DNA from: Streptomyces cacaoi
Lineage (GTDB): Bacteria > Actinomycetota > Actinomycetes > Streptomycetales > Streptomycetaceae
Length of the DNA: 64,000 nucleotides
Reading direction: 5' to 3'
Assembly: GCF_006539165.1 (NCBI RefSeq)
Contig: NZ_BJMM01000024.1
Coordinates: forward strand, 43,602-107,601
The position numbers were made by a program, and so were the translations under genes. Under the pieces are notes generated by a model. That model did no database searches, had not been told where the DNA came from, and saw nothing but the letters and a program-made list of their open reading frames with translations. This document shows positions 24,887 through 32,665 of the stretch, one piece after another (the first letter of the stretch is position 1; each line of letters opens with the position of its first letter).

Positions 24887-25517
24887 GGGTTGGTGGCACA
24901 GCTACGGGGATGTGATTCCGGAGCGGTTCGACGTGTTCATCGGCCTGGAGGAGGCCGCGTCCCGCATCGACTGGTACGAGACGGAGCTGGTGCCCGGGCT
25001 TCTGCAAACCGAGCGCTACGCCCGCGCGATCATCGGCACCGACAATGCGCACGAGGCCGAGGAGGAGATCACCCGTCGCGTCAATCTGCGGATCGCCCGT
25101 CAGGCACTGCTGACGCGTCGGTCGGCGCCCGCCACGCTGCGTATCGCCCTCAATGAAGCGGTGGTGCGGCGTCCTGTCGGCGGGAAGGAACTGATGGCGG
25201 AGCAACTGCGCAGCATGGTGCACGCCTCCCGGTTGCCCAATGTCACACTGCGTGTGGTCCCGTTCAGCGCGGGGCTTCATCGTGGCGTCATGACAGGGCA
25301 GTTCGGGGTTCTGCGATTCCCTCGGACGGGCGATGGCACGGAGACCGAACCACCGACCGTCTACGCGGACGGCTTCACCGGGGATCTGTACCTGGACAAG
25401 CCCGAGGAAGTCGCCCGCTACGACGTGGCGTTCGACGATATTTGGCATCGATCACTCAGCGAAGAGGCAACACGGCGCCTCTTGTTGGAGGTTGCGGAGC
25501 AATATGGAGATCACTGA
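24880..25517 (+). pseudogene. DUF5753 (Scr1-type) regulator lacking its XRE helix-turn-helix
   Basis: From KGWWHSYGDVIPERFDVFIG onward this is a complete DUF5753 domain: LEEAASRIDWYETELVPGLL, QTERYARAI, RVNLRIARQALLTR, and a long C-terminal part ending near LLLEVAEQYGDH. Full-length members begin with about 90 residues of XRE-type DNA-binding domain; here that part is absent and the upstream bases belong to the truncated minus-strand gene. An internal GTG at 24912 might still start a protein, but without DNA-binding capacity. The DUF397 partner gene overlaps its stop codon. Confidence 0.7.
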
Positions 25518-25698
25518 GACCGAGGTGTGGCGGAAGTCGAGCTACAGCAACGGGCAGAGTGCGTGCGTCGAGGTGCGGATGGCCGAGGCGGTCGCCGCCC
25601 GCGACAGCAAGTGCGCTGACGGGCCCGTCCTGACCTTCGGCACCGGCCAGTGGGGTGCCTTCGTGGCGGGCGTCGCCGAGGGCCGGCTGGGCCGGTAG
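25504..25698 (+). CDS. DUF397 domain protein
   Basis: 64 residues. WRKSSYSNGQSACVEV, then VAARDSKCADGPVLTF and WGAFVAGV form the complete DUF397 signature. These small proteins almost always follow an XRE-DUF5753 regulator and are thought to act as its partner, in toxin-antitoxin-like or BldB-like pairs. ATG 25504 lies inside the 3' end of the preceding frame (14-base overlap), so expression is coupled to it. With the regulator's DNA-binding domain lost, its role here is uncertain. Confidence 0.85.
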   Translation: MEITETEVWRKSSYSNGQSACVEVRMAEAVAARDSKCADGPVLTFGTGQWGAFVAGVAEGRLGR

Positions 25699-25719
25699 GC
25701 CGGGCGCCCGGAACGGAGA

Positions 25720-25754
25720 GGGCCCCGCCCCGGCCGGACGCCGGTGCGGGGCCC
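25720..25754. terminator. Terminator between DUF397 gene and LCP gene
   Basis: Nine-base perfect arms GGGCCCCGC / GCGGGGCCC surround a GC-rich loop between two convergent genes. Confidence 0.75.
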
Positions 25755-25780
25755 TTCCGTGTGCCGGCCGCCCGCCAGGG

Positions 25781-27271
25781 CTACTCGCAGCCCACCTTGT
25801 CCCCGCGTACGGGCGCGCCCTCGCCGCCGTTGGCGAGGGGTGCGGCGCGTACCGGGCGTACGCGCTGGTCGGGGTCGCGGAGCGTGACCGTCATGCGGGG
25901 GCCGTGGTGCTTGACCGGCTTGAGGTCGGCGCCGGGGAGGGCGGCGGCCAGGGAGCGGGCGGAGCGGTCCCAGCCGGGGTCGTAGGTGACGGTGGTGGGG
26001 CCCTTGCCGGGGGCGGAGGCGTTGCCGGGGGCCTGGCTCGTGGCGAAGCCGGAGGCGCGCAGCCGGCGGTCGATGCGGGCGCCGAGGCCGGAGCGGCCGG
26101 TGGCGTTGTCGACCTGGACGCGGATGTTCTTCGGCGGCACCTCCACCTTGGCGGGCCCGGCGTCGGCCTTCTTCTTGCCGGGGCGGGGCGGCGCCGCGAG
26201 CGCACGGTCCTCGCGCAGTGCGTCGAACAGTGCGCGGGCCTTCTTGTCGTCCCACTTCACGGTGGAGCCGAGGCCCGGTACCCGGTGGTCGGGGTCGGCC
26301 AGCGGGACGGAGGCGAACTCGGAGGACGAGGGGTCGAAGCCGCGCATGGCCTCGCCGAGTTCCATCATCTTCTCCGTGCCGAAGCCCCGGTCGGCCCGGA
26401 CGGATTCCAGCAGGGCGCTCGCCACGTCGTGGAAGCGCACGGGGTTCATCAGCACCTTCTTGTCGGTGGCGCGCCGGATCACCGCGGCGAGGAAGTGCTG
26501 CTGGCGTTTCATCCGGCCGAGGTCGGAGCCGCCGTCGAGGTGCCGGGCGCGGACGTACTGGAGGGCCTGGCCGCCGTTCAGCTTGGTGGTGCCGGCCGGC
26601 AGGTCGAGTCCGGAGTAGCTGTCCTTGAGGGGTTTCGTGGTGCACACGGGCACTCCGCCGAGGACGTCGACGGTGCTCATGAAGCTGGTGAAGTCGACCT
26701 CCATGTAGTGGTCGACGTGCACGTCGGTCATGGATTCGACGGTCCGTACCGTCAGGCTCGGGCCGCCCGCCGCGTAGGCCGAGTTGAGCTTGGCGGGCTG
26801 CCCTGTGCGCTGTTCGCCGGTGGCCGGGTCCTTGTGCGGCGGCAGCTTCGTGTAGGAGTCGCGGGGGAGGCTGACCACGCTGGCCCGGTCGCGGTCGGCG
26901 GACAGGTGCACCAGCAGCAGTGTGTCGGTGCAGTCACAGGCGGTGCCGCCGAGGTGGTATTTGCGTTTCTCCGCGGCCGACAGCTTGTCGCGCCGGTCGG
27001 TGCCGACGACGAGGATGTTGGTGCCGTTGTCGCTGTCGGGCCGGTTCGTCAGGCCGTGGAAGGGGTCGACGCGGCCGACCTGGTCGGTCAGGCCCGTCAC
27101 CATGGCGTTGCCCGCGCCGCCGGCCGTCAGCAGCAGGACGGACAGGCCCGTCGCGATCCGCATTCCCCAGCGCGGCCTCCGGCGCCCCCGTCGCGGGGGG
27201 CGGCCCCGGTCCGGACGGCTGCGGGGGCCCGCCGGGCCCCGGGAGGCTGGGGAGTGGACCTGGTCGGGCAA
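25781..27271 (-). CDS. LCP family glycopolymer ligase with LytR_C domain (2 of 4)
   Basis: About 496 residues. A short Arg/Pro-rich cytoplasmic tail and a transmembrane helix (IATGLSVLLLTAGGAG) lead to the LCP domain: NILVVGTDRRDKL, ASVVSLPRDSYTKLP, KLNSAYAAGGPSLTVRTVES, QYVRARHLDGGSDLGRMKRQQ. After a Lys/Pro-rich linker, NIRVQVDNATGRSGLGARID begins a LytR_C-type C-terminal domain. TTG 27271 is proposed since an AAGG lies upstream and the in-frame ATG at 27163 would cut off the basic anchor; longer starts up to 27412 are open. It is divergent from the GT2 gene. Confidence 0.88.
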   Translation of the reverse strand: MPDQVHSPASRGPAGPRSRPDRGRPPRRGRRRPRWGMRIATGLSVLLLTAGGAGNAMVTGLTDQVGRVDPFHGLTNRPDSDNGTNILVVGTDRRDKLSAAEKRKYHLGGTACDCTDTLLLVHLSADRDRASVVSLPRDSYTKLPPHKDPATGEQRTGQPAKLNSAYAAGGPSLTVRTVESMTDVHVDHYMEVDFTSFMSTVDVLGGVPVCTTKPLKDSYSGLDLPAGTTKLNGGQALQYVRARHLDGGSDLGRMKRQQHFLAAVIRRATDKKVLMNPVRFHDVASALLESVRADRGFGTEKMMELGEAMRGFDPSSSEFASVPLADPDHRVPGLGSTVKWDDKKARALFDALREDRALAAPPRPGKKKADAGPAKVEVPPKNIRVQVDNATGRSGLGARIDRRLRASGFATSQAPGNASAPGKGPTTVTYDPGWDRSARSLAAALPGADLKPVKHHGPRMTVTLRDPDQRVRPVRAAPLANGGEGAPVRGDKVGCE

Positions 27272-27459
27272 GGGACGCCACCTTCCCGGACGGGGGACGA
27301 CGGTGTCCGGGATGCGCCCGGAGTGACGTCCCGATGACTCATGGTCCTGGCACCGTAGGCCGGTACGATCTGCGGATCGCGCACACACGCCGTCCGGGTG
27401 CGGCCCGGGCACCCGCGCGAGGTGCGGGCCGTGCGGGCGGGTCCCCCGATAGCGGTAAC

Positions 27460-28527
27460 GTGAGCGCCGTGACCCGCGAGACCGAAACCCCCTCCCCGGA
27501 CCCGGCGGCCGGCGCCGCAGCGCCCGCCGTCTCCGTGATCATGCCGGTGCTCAACGAGGAGCGCTATCTGCGCAGCTCCGTGCGGCACATCCTCCAGCAG
27601 GAGTACGCCGGAGAGCTGGAGATCGTCATCGCTCTCGGCCCCTCCGAGGACCGCACCGACGAGATCGCCGCTCAGCTGGCGGCCGAGGATCCCCGGGTGC
27701 GCACCGTGGCCAATCCGACGGGGCGCACCCCGGCCGGGCTGAACGCCGCGATCGAGGCGTCCTCCCACCCCGTGGTGGTCCGTGTCGACGGGCACGGGAT
27801 GCTCTCGCCGGACTACATCGCCACCGCCGTGCGGCTCCTGGAGGAGACGGGCGCGGCGAACGTCGGCGGTGTCATGCACGCCGAGGGCGAGAACGACTGG
27901 GAGCACGCCGTCGCCGCCGCCATGACGTCGAAGATCGGTGTGGGCAACGCCGCCTTCCACACCGGTGGTCAGGCGGGCGCGGCGGAGACCGTCTACCTCG
28001 GGGTCTTCCGGCGCGAGGTGCTGGAGCAACAGGGCGGCTACAACGTGGAGTTCATCCGCGCGCAGGACTGGGAGCTGAACTACCGCATCCGGGAGGCCGG
28101 CGGGCTCGTCTGGTTCTCGCCGGAGCTGCGGGTGTCCTACCGGCCGCGGCCGAGTGTGCGGGCGCTCGCCAAGCAGTACCGCAACTACGGGCGTTGGCGG
28201 CACGTGGTGGCCCGGTACCACTCCGGGTCCATCAATCTGCGCTATCTCGCGCCGCCGGCCGCGGTGTGCGCGATCGCGGCGGGCGTCGTCGTGGGCGCCG
28301 CCGTCACCCCGTGGGGCTTCGTCGTGCCGGGCGGGTACCTCGCCGCCGTCGTGGCCGGGTCGCTGCCGGCGGGGAAGGGGCTGCCGCTCAAGGCCCGGGC
28401 GCAGATCCCCGTCGCGCTGGCCACCATGCACATGTCCTGGGGCTGGGGCTTCCTCACCAGCCCCAGGAAGCTGGCCCGCAAGGTCATCGCCTCCCGCAGG
28501 CCGGCCCCGGCCCCGGCGGCGCGCTGA
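27460..28527 (+). CDS. Family 2 glycosyltransferase, membrane associated
   Basis: About 355 residues. The GT2 fold starts VSVIMPVLNEERYLRSSV; ALGPSEDRTDEIAA is the nucleotide-binding strand; VVVRVDGHGMLSPDYI supplies the DxD-like motif; RAQDWELNYRIREAGG is the ED-type acceptor motif, and QYRNYGRWRHVVAR follows. Two or three C-terminal hydrophobic segments anchor it. Start is GTG 27460 or GTG 27471-adjacent 27469; neither has a good ribosome site, so the mRNA may be short-leadered. It probably extends a lipid-linked envelope glycan. Confidence 0.85.
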   Translation: MSAVTRETETPSPDPAAGAAAPAVSVIMPVLNEERYLRSSVRHILQQEYAGELEIVIALGPSEDRTDEIAAQLAAEDPRVRTVANPTGRTPAGLNAAIEASSHPVVVRVDGHGMLSPDYIATAVRLLEETGAANVGGVMHAEGENDWEHAVAAAMTSKIGVGNAAFHTGGQAGAAETVYLGVFRREVLEQQGGYNVEFIRAQDWELNYRIREAGGLVWFSPELRVSYRPRPSVRALAKQYRNYGRWRHVVARYHSGSINLRYLAPPAAVCAIAAGVVVGAAVTPWGFVVPGGYLAAVVAGSLPAGKGLPLKARAQIPVALATMHMSWGWGFLTSPRKLARKVIASRRPAPAPAAR

Positions 28528-28617
28528 GGTTCCCGGCCGCGGCAAGCCCGGGTGGGCGCCGCGGGAGGTCCCGGGCGGGCCCCGCCTCCGGTGAGGGGGC
28601 CCGCCCGAGGCGGTGGG

Positions 28618-28836
28618 TCAGGGGCGCGGCCCCAACTCCTCCCCGGTGGCGGAGTGGACGGTGATGGCCAGCACCGGGCAGGAGTCGGCGGCGTCGAGCA
28701 CGGTCTCGTCCGGCTCGATCTCGGCGGCGACGGGGTGCGAGCGGTCATCGTCGAGCCGGAACGCCTCCGGCGCCGTCCCCGCGCAGATCCCGGAGCCGAT
28801 GCACACCTCGCGGTCCACGGCCACGTGCCAGCTCAT
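28618..28836 (-). CDS. Ferredoxin, 3Fe-4S type, P450 partner
   Basis: 72 residues. The Cys pattern VCIGSGICAGTAPEAF and a distant DSCPV gives three or four cluster ligands as in the small [3Fe-4S] ferredoxins that feed electrons to bacterial P450s. It lies three bases after the P450 stop on the same strand, so the two are cotranscribed and presumably work together. A ferredoxin reductase must come from elsewhere. Confidence 0.92.
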   Translation of the reverse strand: MSWHVAVDREVCIGSGICAGTAPEAFRLDDDRSHPVAAEIEPDETVLDAADSCPVLAITVHSATGEELGPRP

Positions 28837-28839
28837 CGC

Positions 28840-30030
28840 TCACCACCCCACCGGCATGGACCGCGGCCCACGCACGAGCATCTCGGTCTTCCAGACGATG
28901 TCCCCGGCCACGTGCACGCCGGGCATGTGCAGGACGAGCGCCCGCAGCGCCTCCTGGAGTTCCACGCGGGCCAGTTGGGCGCCGAGGCAGTGGTGCACGC
29001 CGTGCCCGAAGCCGAGGTGGGAGTTGTCGGCGCGGGCGATGTCGAGCCGGCCGGCGTCGTCGAAGCGCAGCGCGTCCCGGTTGGCGGCCCCGACGGCGAC
29101 GAGCACGGGCTCACCGGCCCGGACGAGGGTGCCGCCGACCTCGACGTCCTCCAGGGCGTAGCGGGGCTGGCCCGCGCCGACGCCGAGCGGGACGAACCGC
29201 AGGAGTTCCTCCACGGCCCCCGGTATGAGCCCGGGGTCCTCCCGCAGCCGGGCGAACTGGTCGGGGTGGTCCAGCAGGACGTGCAGGAAGTTGGGGATCT
29301 GGCTGGCCGTCGTCTCGTGCCCGGCCACCAGGATGCCCACGCACAGGTCGATCAGTTCCAGCTCGGAGAGCCTGTCCTGTGCGTCGCGGGCCTCGATCAG
29401 GGCCGTCATCAGGTCGTCGGCGGGACGCGCCCGGTGCTCGGCGATCAAGTCGGCCATGTAGGCGCGCAGTTCCTCGCGGCTGGCCTCGAACTCCTCGGCG
29501 GTCAGCGAGCTGGTGGACAGCGCGTCGTCGCTCCACTTGCGGAACCGGGGCCGGTCGGCCTCCGGCACGCCCAGGAGCCGGCAGATGACGCCGACGGGGA
29601 TGGGCAGCGCGTAGTCCTCGACGAGGTCGGCGGGCGGCCCCGCCGCGATCATGTCCTGGATCAGGCCCTCGGCCAGTTCGCGGACGTCCGGCCGCAGCTT
29701 CTCGACGCGGCGCACGGTGAACGCCTTGGCGACGAGGGTGCGCAGCCGGGTGTGGTCCGGCGGATCCATGCTGAGGATGCCGGTGATGGTCTGTGCCTCG
29801 GACTGCCGGGGCGCGTCGTGCCGGGTCGCCTCGGCGCGGCTGAACCGGCGGTCGCCGAGGACGAGCCGGGCGTCGGCGTAGCGGGTGACGAGCCGGGCGG
29901 TCTCGCCGTACGGCATGCGCACCCGGGGGAGGCCCTCGGCGGCGCGGATGTCCTCGTAGTGGTCGGAGAGGGTGAGGGCGGTCGCTTCGTTGAACGGGTA
30001 GGCCACGGGTTCGGCGTCGGTGCTGGTCAC
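28840..30030 (-). CDS. Cytochrome P450
   Basis: 396 residues, soluble class I bacterial P450. Visible landmarks: MDPPDHTRLRTLVAKAFT in the C-helix region; the I-helix oxygen-binding LVAGHETTASQI; the K-helix EELLRF (ExxR); and the heme-ligand loop FGHGVHHCLGAQLARVEL with the axial Cys. The pattern is that of CYP105/CYP107-like monooxygenases of streptomycetes, which oxidise xenobiotics or natural products. Its promoter carries a perfect palindrome (30046-30065) and the divergent TetR gene is the likely repressor. Substrate unknown; no biosynthetic cluster is adjacent. Confidence 0.95.
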   Translation of the reverse strand: MTSTDAEPVAYPFNEATALTLSDHYEDIRAAEGLPRVRMPYGETARLVTRYADARLVLGDRRFSRAEATRHDAPRQSEAQTITGILSMDPPDHTRLRTLVAKAFTVRRVEKLRPDVRELAEGLIQDMIAAGPPADLVEDYALPIPVGVICRLLGVPEADRPRFRKWSDDALSTSSLTAEEFEASREELRAYMADLIAEHRARPADDLMTALIEARDAQDRLSELELIDLCVGILVAGHETTASQIPNFLHVLLDHPDQFARLREDPGLIPGAVEELLRFVPLGVGAGQPRYALEDVEVGGTLVRAGEPVLVAVGAANRDALRFDDAGRLDIARADNSHLGFGHGVHHCLGAQLARVELQEALRALVLHMPGVHVAGDIVWKTEMLVRGPRSMPVGW

Positions 30031-30045
30031 CTGACCCCCAGTTGG

Positions 30046-30065
30046 TTGTAAGCGTCTGCTTACAA
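30046..30065. promoter_or_regulatory. Perfect palindromic operator between P450 and TetR genes
   Basis: TTGTAAGC-GTCT-GCTTACAA: eight-base arms match exactly around a four-base centre. It lies 16 bases upstream of the P450 start codon and 106 bases upstream of the TetR start. Placement and form suit a TetR dimer site repressing the P450-ferredoxin pair. Confidence 0.85.
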
Positions 30066-30171
30066 AAGGTAGGCGCGGGCTCCCGGCGCGGTCAACGGGG
30101 CGTCGGGGCGTCGGGGTTGAGGCCGTTCGGGCCGCCGGACGCTACCCTGGCGGTCCTCGGGGGGTGAACAG

Positions 30172-30786
30172 ATGTCCGCTGACCGGCCGGAACGCAGAAG
30201 AGACGCGGCGGCGACGCGCCGCGCGCTGGTGGACGCGGCGGCGGCGCTGTTCGCCGACCGGGGCTACGAGCGCACGACGGTGCGCGACATCGCGGCGCGG
30301 GCCGGCGTCAACCAGGCCCTGCTCTTCCGCTACTTCGGCTCGAAGCAGCTGCTGTTCAACGAGGTGACCGCGATAGCGGGGCTGCGCAGAATGCGGGAGA
30401 CCCCGCCCGAGGAGCTGCTGGAGACGGCGCTGCGCGGGCTGCTCGCCACCGGCCCGGGGCCCGCGTCCGAGGTGGGCGAGGGCGCCCGCCGGGACCGCGC
30501 GCTGGAGGCGTTCCTGCGCTCCACCGGGGGCGACGCCGCGACCCGGACGGGACGGCTGCTCGGCCAGGAGTACGCCGCCGTCCTGGCCACGCTCACGGAC
30601 GCGGACGACGCCGCGCTGCGCTCGGATCTGATACTCGCCTGGCTGCTGGGGATCGGGCTGACGCGGAACGTGGTGCGGCAGGAGGCGCTGGCCGGCGCCG
30701 ACCCGGAAGAGGTGTGCGATCTGGTGCTGCGTGCGGCCCGGACGATGCTGGAGAAGCTGCCTCCCCGGCAGGAGCCGGAGCCCTGA
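30172..30786 (+). CDS. TetR family regulator, probable repressor of the P450-ferredoxin pair
   Basis: 204 residues. Helix-turn-helix: RRALVDAAAALFADRGYERT, TVRDIAARAGVNQALLFRYF, GSKQLLFNEV. The C-terminal half is a helical ligand-binding domain with Pro/Gly-rich loops. Divergent gene order with a shared palindrome suggests local control of the P450 and of itself. ATG 30172 is preceded by GGGGGG(T)GA, a loose ribosome site. The inducer may be a P450 substrate. Confidence 0.92.
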   Translation: MSADRPERRRDAAATRRALVDAAAALFADRGYERTTVRDIAARAGVNQALLFRYFGSKQLLFNEVTAIAGLRRMRETPPEELLETALRGLLATGPGPASEVGEGARRDRALEAFLRSTGGDAATRTGRLLGQEYAAVLATLTDADDAALRSDLILAWLLGIGLTRNVVRQEALAGADPEEVCDLVLRAARTMLEKLPPRQEPEP

Positions 30787-30873
30787 GTCCGGCGGGTCCG
30801 GCCGGTCCGGCCGTTCCGGTCGGGCGTCGGCGGCCCGGCGCCCGGGGAGCGGGCCGGGGCGCCGACGCGCGTG

Positions 30874-32595
30874 TCACCAGACGTAGTTGGGGTTGACGTC
30901 CATGCAGGCCGAGTCGTCGTCGCCCTTGAGCGCGTCGGCGCTCTCGGGCGCCTTCCGGTCCCGCTTCTCCTCGCCGCCGCCGCGCGACTTCGGGTAGGCG
31001 GAGCCCTCCCGCCAGTCGGAGCCGATGACGAGCGTGACCTCCTGCGCTGCGGACGAGTGCTTGACGAGCCGCTCGGGCACCCCGAGCGCCTTGGCGACGG
31101 CGAGCGCGTCCCCGCGCTGGCCGGCCTGCGCGTAGGTGATCGTCGTGTCGGCCTGCGACTTGGGGGTCTGGTCGGCGGTGGCCTGGTCGAAGCCCTGCTG
31201 CCCGAGCGTCTCCGCGATGACGCCGGCCCGGCCGGTGACCGGGGCCTGGAGGGAGGAGCCGGTGCCGTTCATGACCCGGACGGGGATCTGTGCCTTCGGC
31301 CGGGACGGATCGGTCGGCTCGGGCGACTTCTTCGGGGGCTTCTTCTTGTCCTTGCCGTCGAGCGCGATGTCGTTGCGCACCAGCGAGAAGATCTCGTCGG
31401 CGTCGTCCTTCTTGGGCAGCACATAGTTGTTGGGCCCGTACTCCCACGGCATGGTCGCCATGGTGATCCGCTTCGTCGGCACACGCTTGAGGTCGTTGCC
31501 GAGGTCGTAGAGCTTCTTGACGGAGCCGATGCCCTCGTCGACGGTCAGCGCCTTGGTGGCGGCCTCGGCGAGCCCGCGCAGCTGCCCGGGGTCGGTGAGC
31601 TTGGTGCCGGCCTTCAGCTGGCGGACCATCGCGTTCATGTACATGTGCTGGGCCTTGGCCCGGCCGATGTCGGTGCCGTCGCCGAAGCCGTGCCGGGTAC
31701 GCAGCCACTGGAGGGCCTGTTCGCCCTTGATGGTGGAGGAGCCCTTCTTCAGTTTCAGATGGGACTTGGGGTCGTGGACGTTCTCCTTGACGCAGACGGG
31801 CACGCCGCCGACGGCGTCCGCCATGGAGACCACACCGGCGAAGTCGATCATCATGAAGTGGTCGACGGGGATGCCCGTCATCTCCTCCCAGGTGGCCACG
31901 GTGCAGCCCGGACCGCCGTGCTGGAGGCTGGTGTTGATCTTGTCCGTCGTCTCCGGGTAGACCTTCCCGTCGTCCGGGTCGGTGCACTTGGGGATCGTCG
32001 CCTTGGTGTCCCGGGGGACGGAGACGACGGACATGTTGCTGCGGTCGGCGGAGACGTGCAGCAGCATCTGCACATCCGCGAGCGGCGGCCGGTCGCGGTC
32101 CGCCCGTGAGCCGCCGAGCTTGATGTTCTCCTCGGAACCGCGCGAGTCCGAGCCCAGCAGCAGGATGTTCATCGGGGTCTGGCCCTCGGCGTTCGGGTCG
32201 GACTTGTCGAGCTTGCGCTCGCCGAGGTTGAGCTGGTCCTTGCCGAGATTGCCGTTGAGGTGCCGGTAGTAGAGGTAGCCCGCTCCCGCCGTGCCGACTA
32301 TGAGCAGCGCGAGGATGCTCGCCGACCAGCGCAGCACCCGCCGCTTGCGTTTGGGCCGCTTGCGTGAGGGCCGCGCCCCCTCCTCGGCGGGGTCGGCGTC
32401 CGCGGCGTCCCGGGCGCCGTCGGAGCCGGAGGAGCCGGCGGACACGTCTGCTGCCGCGCCGGAGCCGCCGGGCCCGGGCCCGCTGCCGTCGCCGCCGTGC
32501 GGTTCGCCCTCGTACAGGCTGTCGTCCCAGCCACGCTCCGCCGCCGTGGGAGTGCCGTGGCGCGCCCGCCTGCCGTGGGTGTCGTTCTGCCGCAC
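30874..32595 (-). CDS. LCP family glycopolymer ligase with LytR_C domain (3 of 4)
   Basis: 573 residues. A long Gly/Ser/Asp-rich cytoplasmic tail ends in a basic stop (RKRPKRKRRVLRW) before a transmembrane helix. The LCP domain shows NILLLGSDSRGS, MSVVSVPRDTKATIP, KINTSLQHGGPGCTV, and LRTRHGFGDGTDIGRAKAQ. A linker rich in Lys and Pro leads to a LytR_C domain (IPVRVMNGTGSSLQAPVTGR). GTG 32595 follows GGAGGTCCC. Two Cys pairs in the extracellular part could form disulfides. It is followed on the left by the TetR gene in convergent order and preceded by another LCP gene. Confidence 0.93.
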   Translation of the reverse strand: MRQNDTHGRRARHGTPTAAERGWDDSLYEGEPHGGDGSGPGPGGSGAAADVSAGSSGSDGARDAADADPAEEGARPSRKRPKRKRRVLRWSASILALLIVGTAGAGYLYYRHLNGNLGKDQLNLGERKLDKSDPNAEGQTPMNILLLGSDSRGSEENIKLGGSRADRDRPPLADVQMLLHVSADRSNMSVVSVPRDTKATIPKCTDPDDGKVYPETTDKINTSLQHGGPGCTVATWEEMTGIPVDHFMMIDFAGVVSMADAVGGVPVCVKENVHDPKSHLKLKKGSSTIKGEQALQWLRTRHGFGDGTDIGRAKAQHMYMNAMVRQLKAGTKLTDPGQLRGLAEAATKALTVDEGIGSVKKLYDLGNDLKRVPTKRITMATMPWEYGPNNYVLPKKDDADEIFSLVRNDIALDGKDKKKPPKKSPEPTDPSRPKAQIPVRVMNGTGSSLQAPVTGRAGVIAETLGQQGFDQATADQTPKSQADTTITYAQAGQRGDALAVAKALGVPERLVKHSSAAQEVTLVIGSDWREGSAYPKSRGGGEEKRDRKAPESADALKGDDDSACMDVNPNYVW

Positions 32596-32665
32596 GGGAC
32601 CTCCGCGTCGTGTTCAGGTGGTGCTCCTCCCGGCCGCCTGGCGGGGCGGCCGGGAGCGATCGTGC

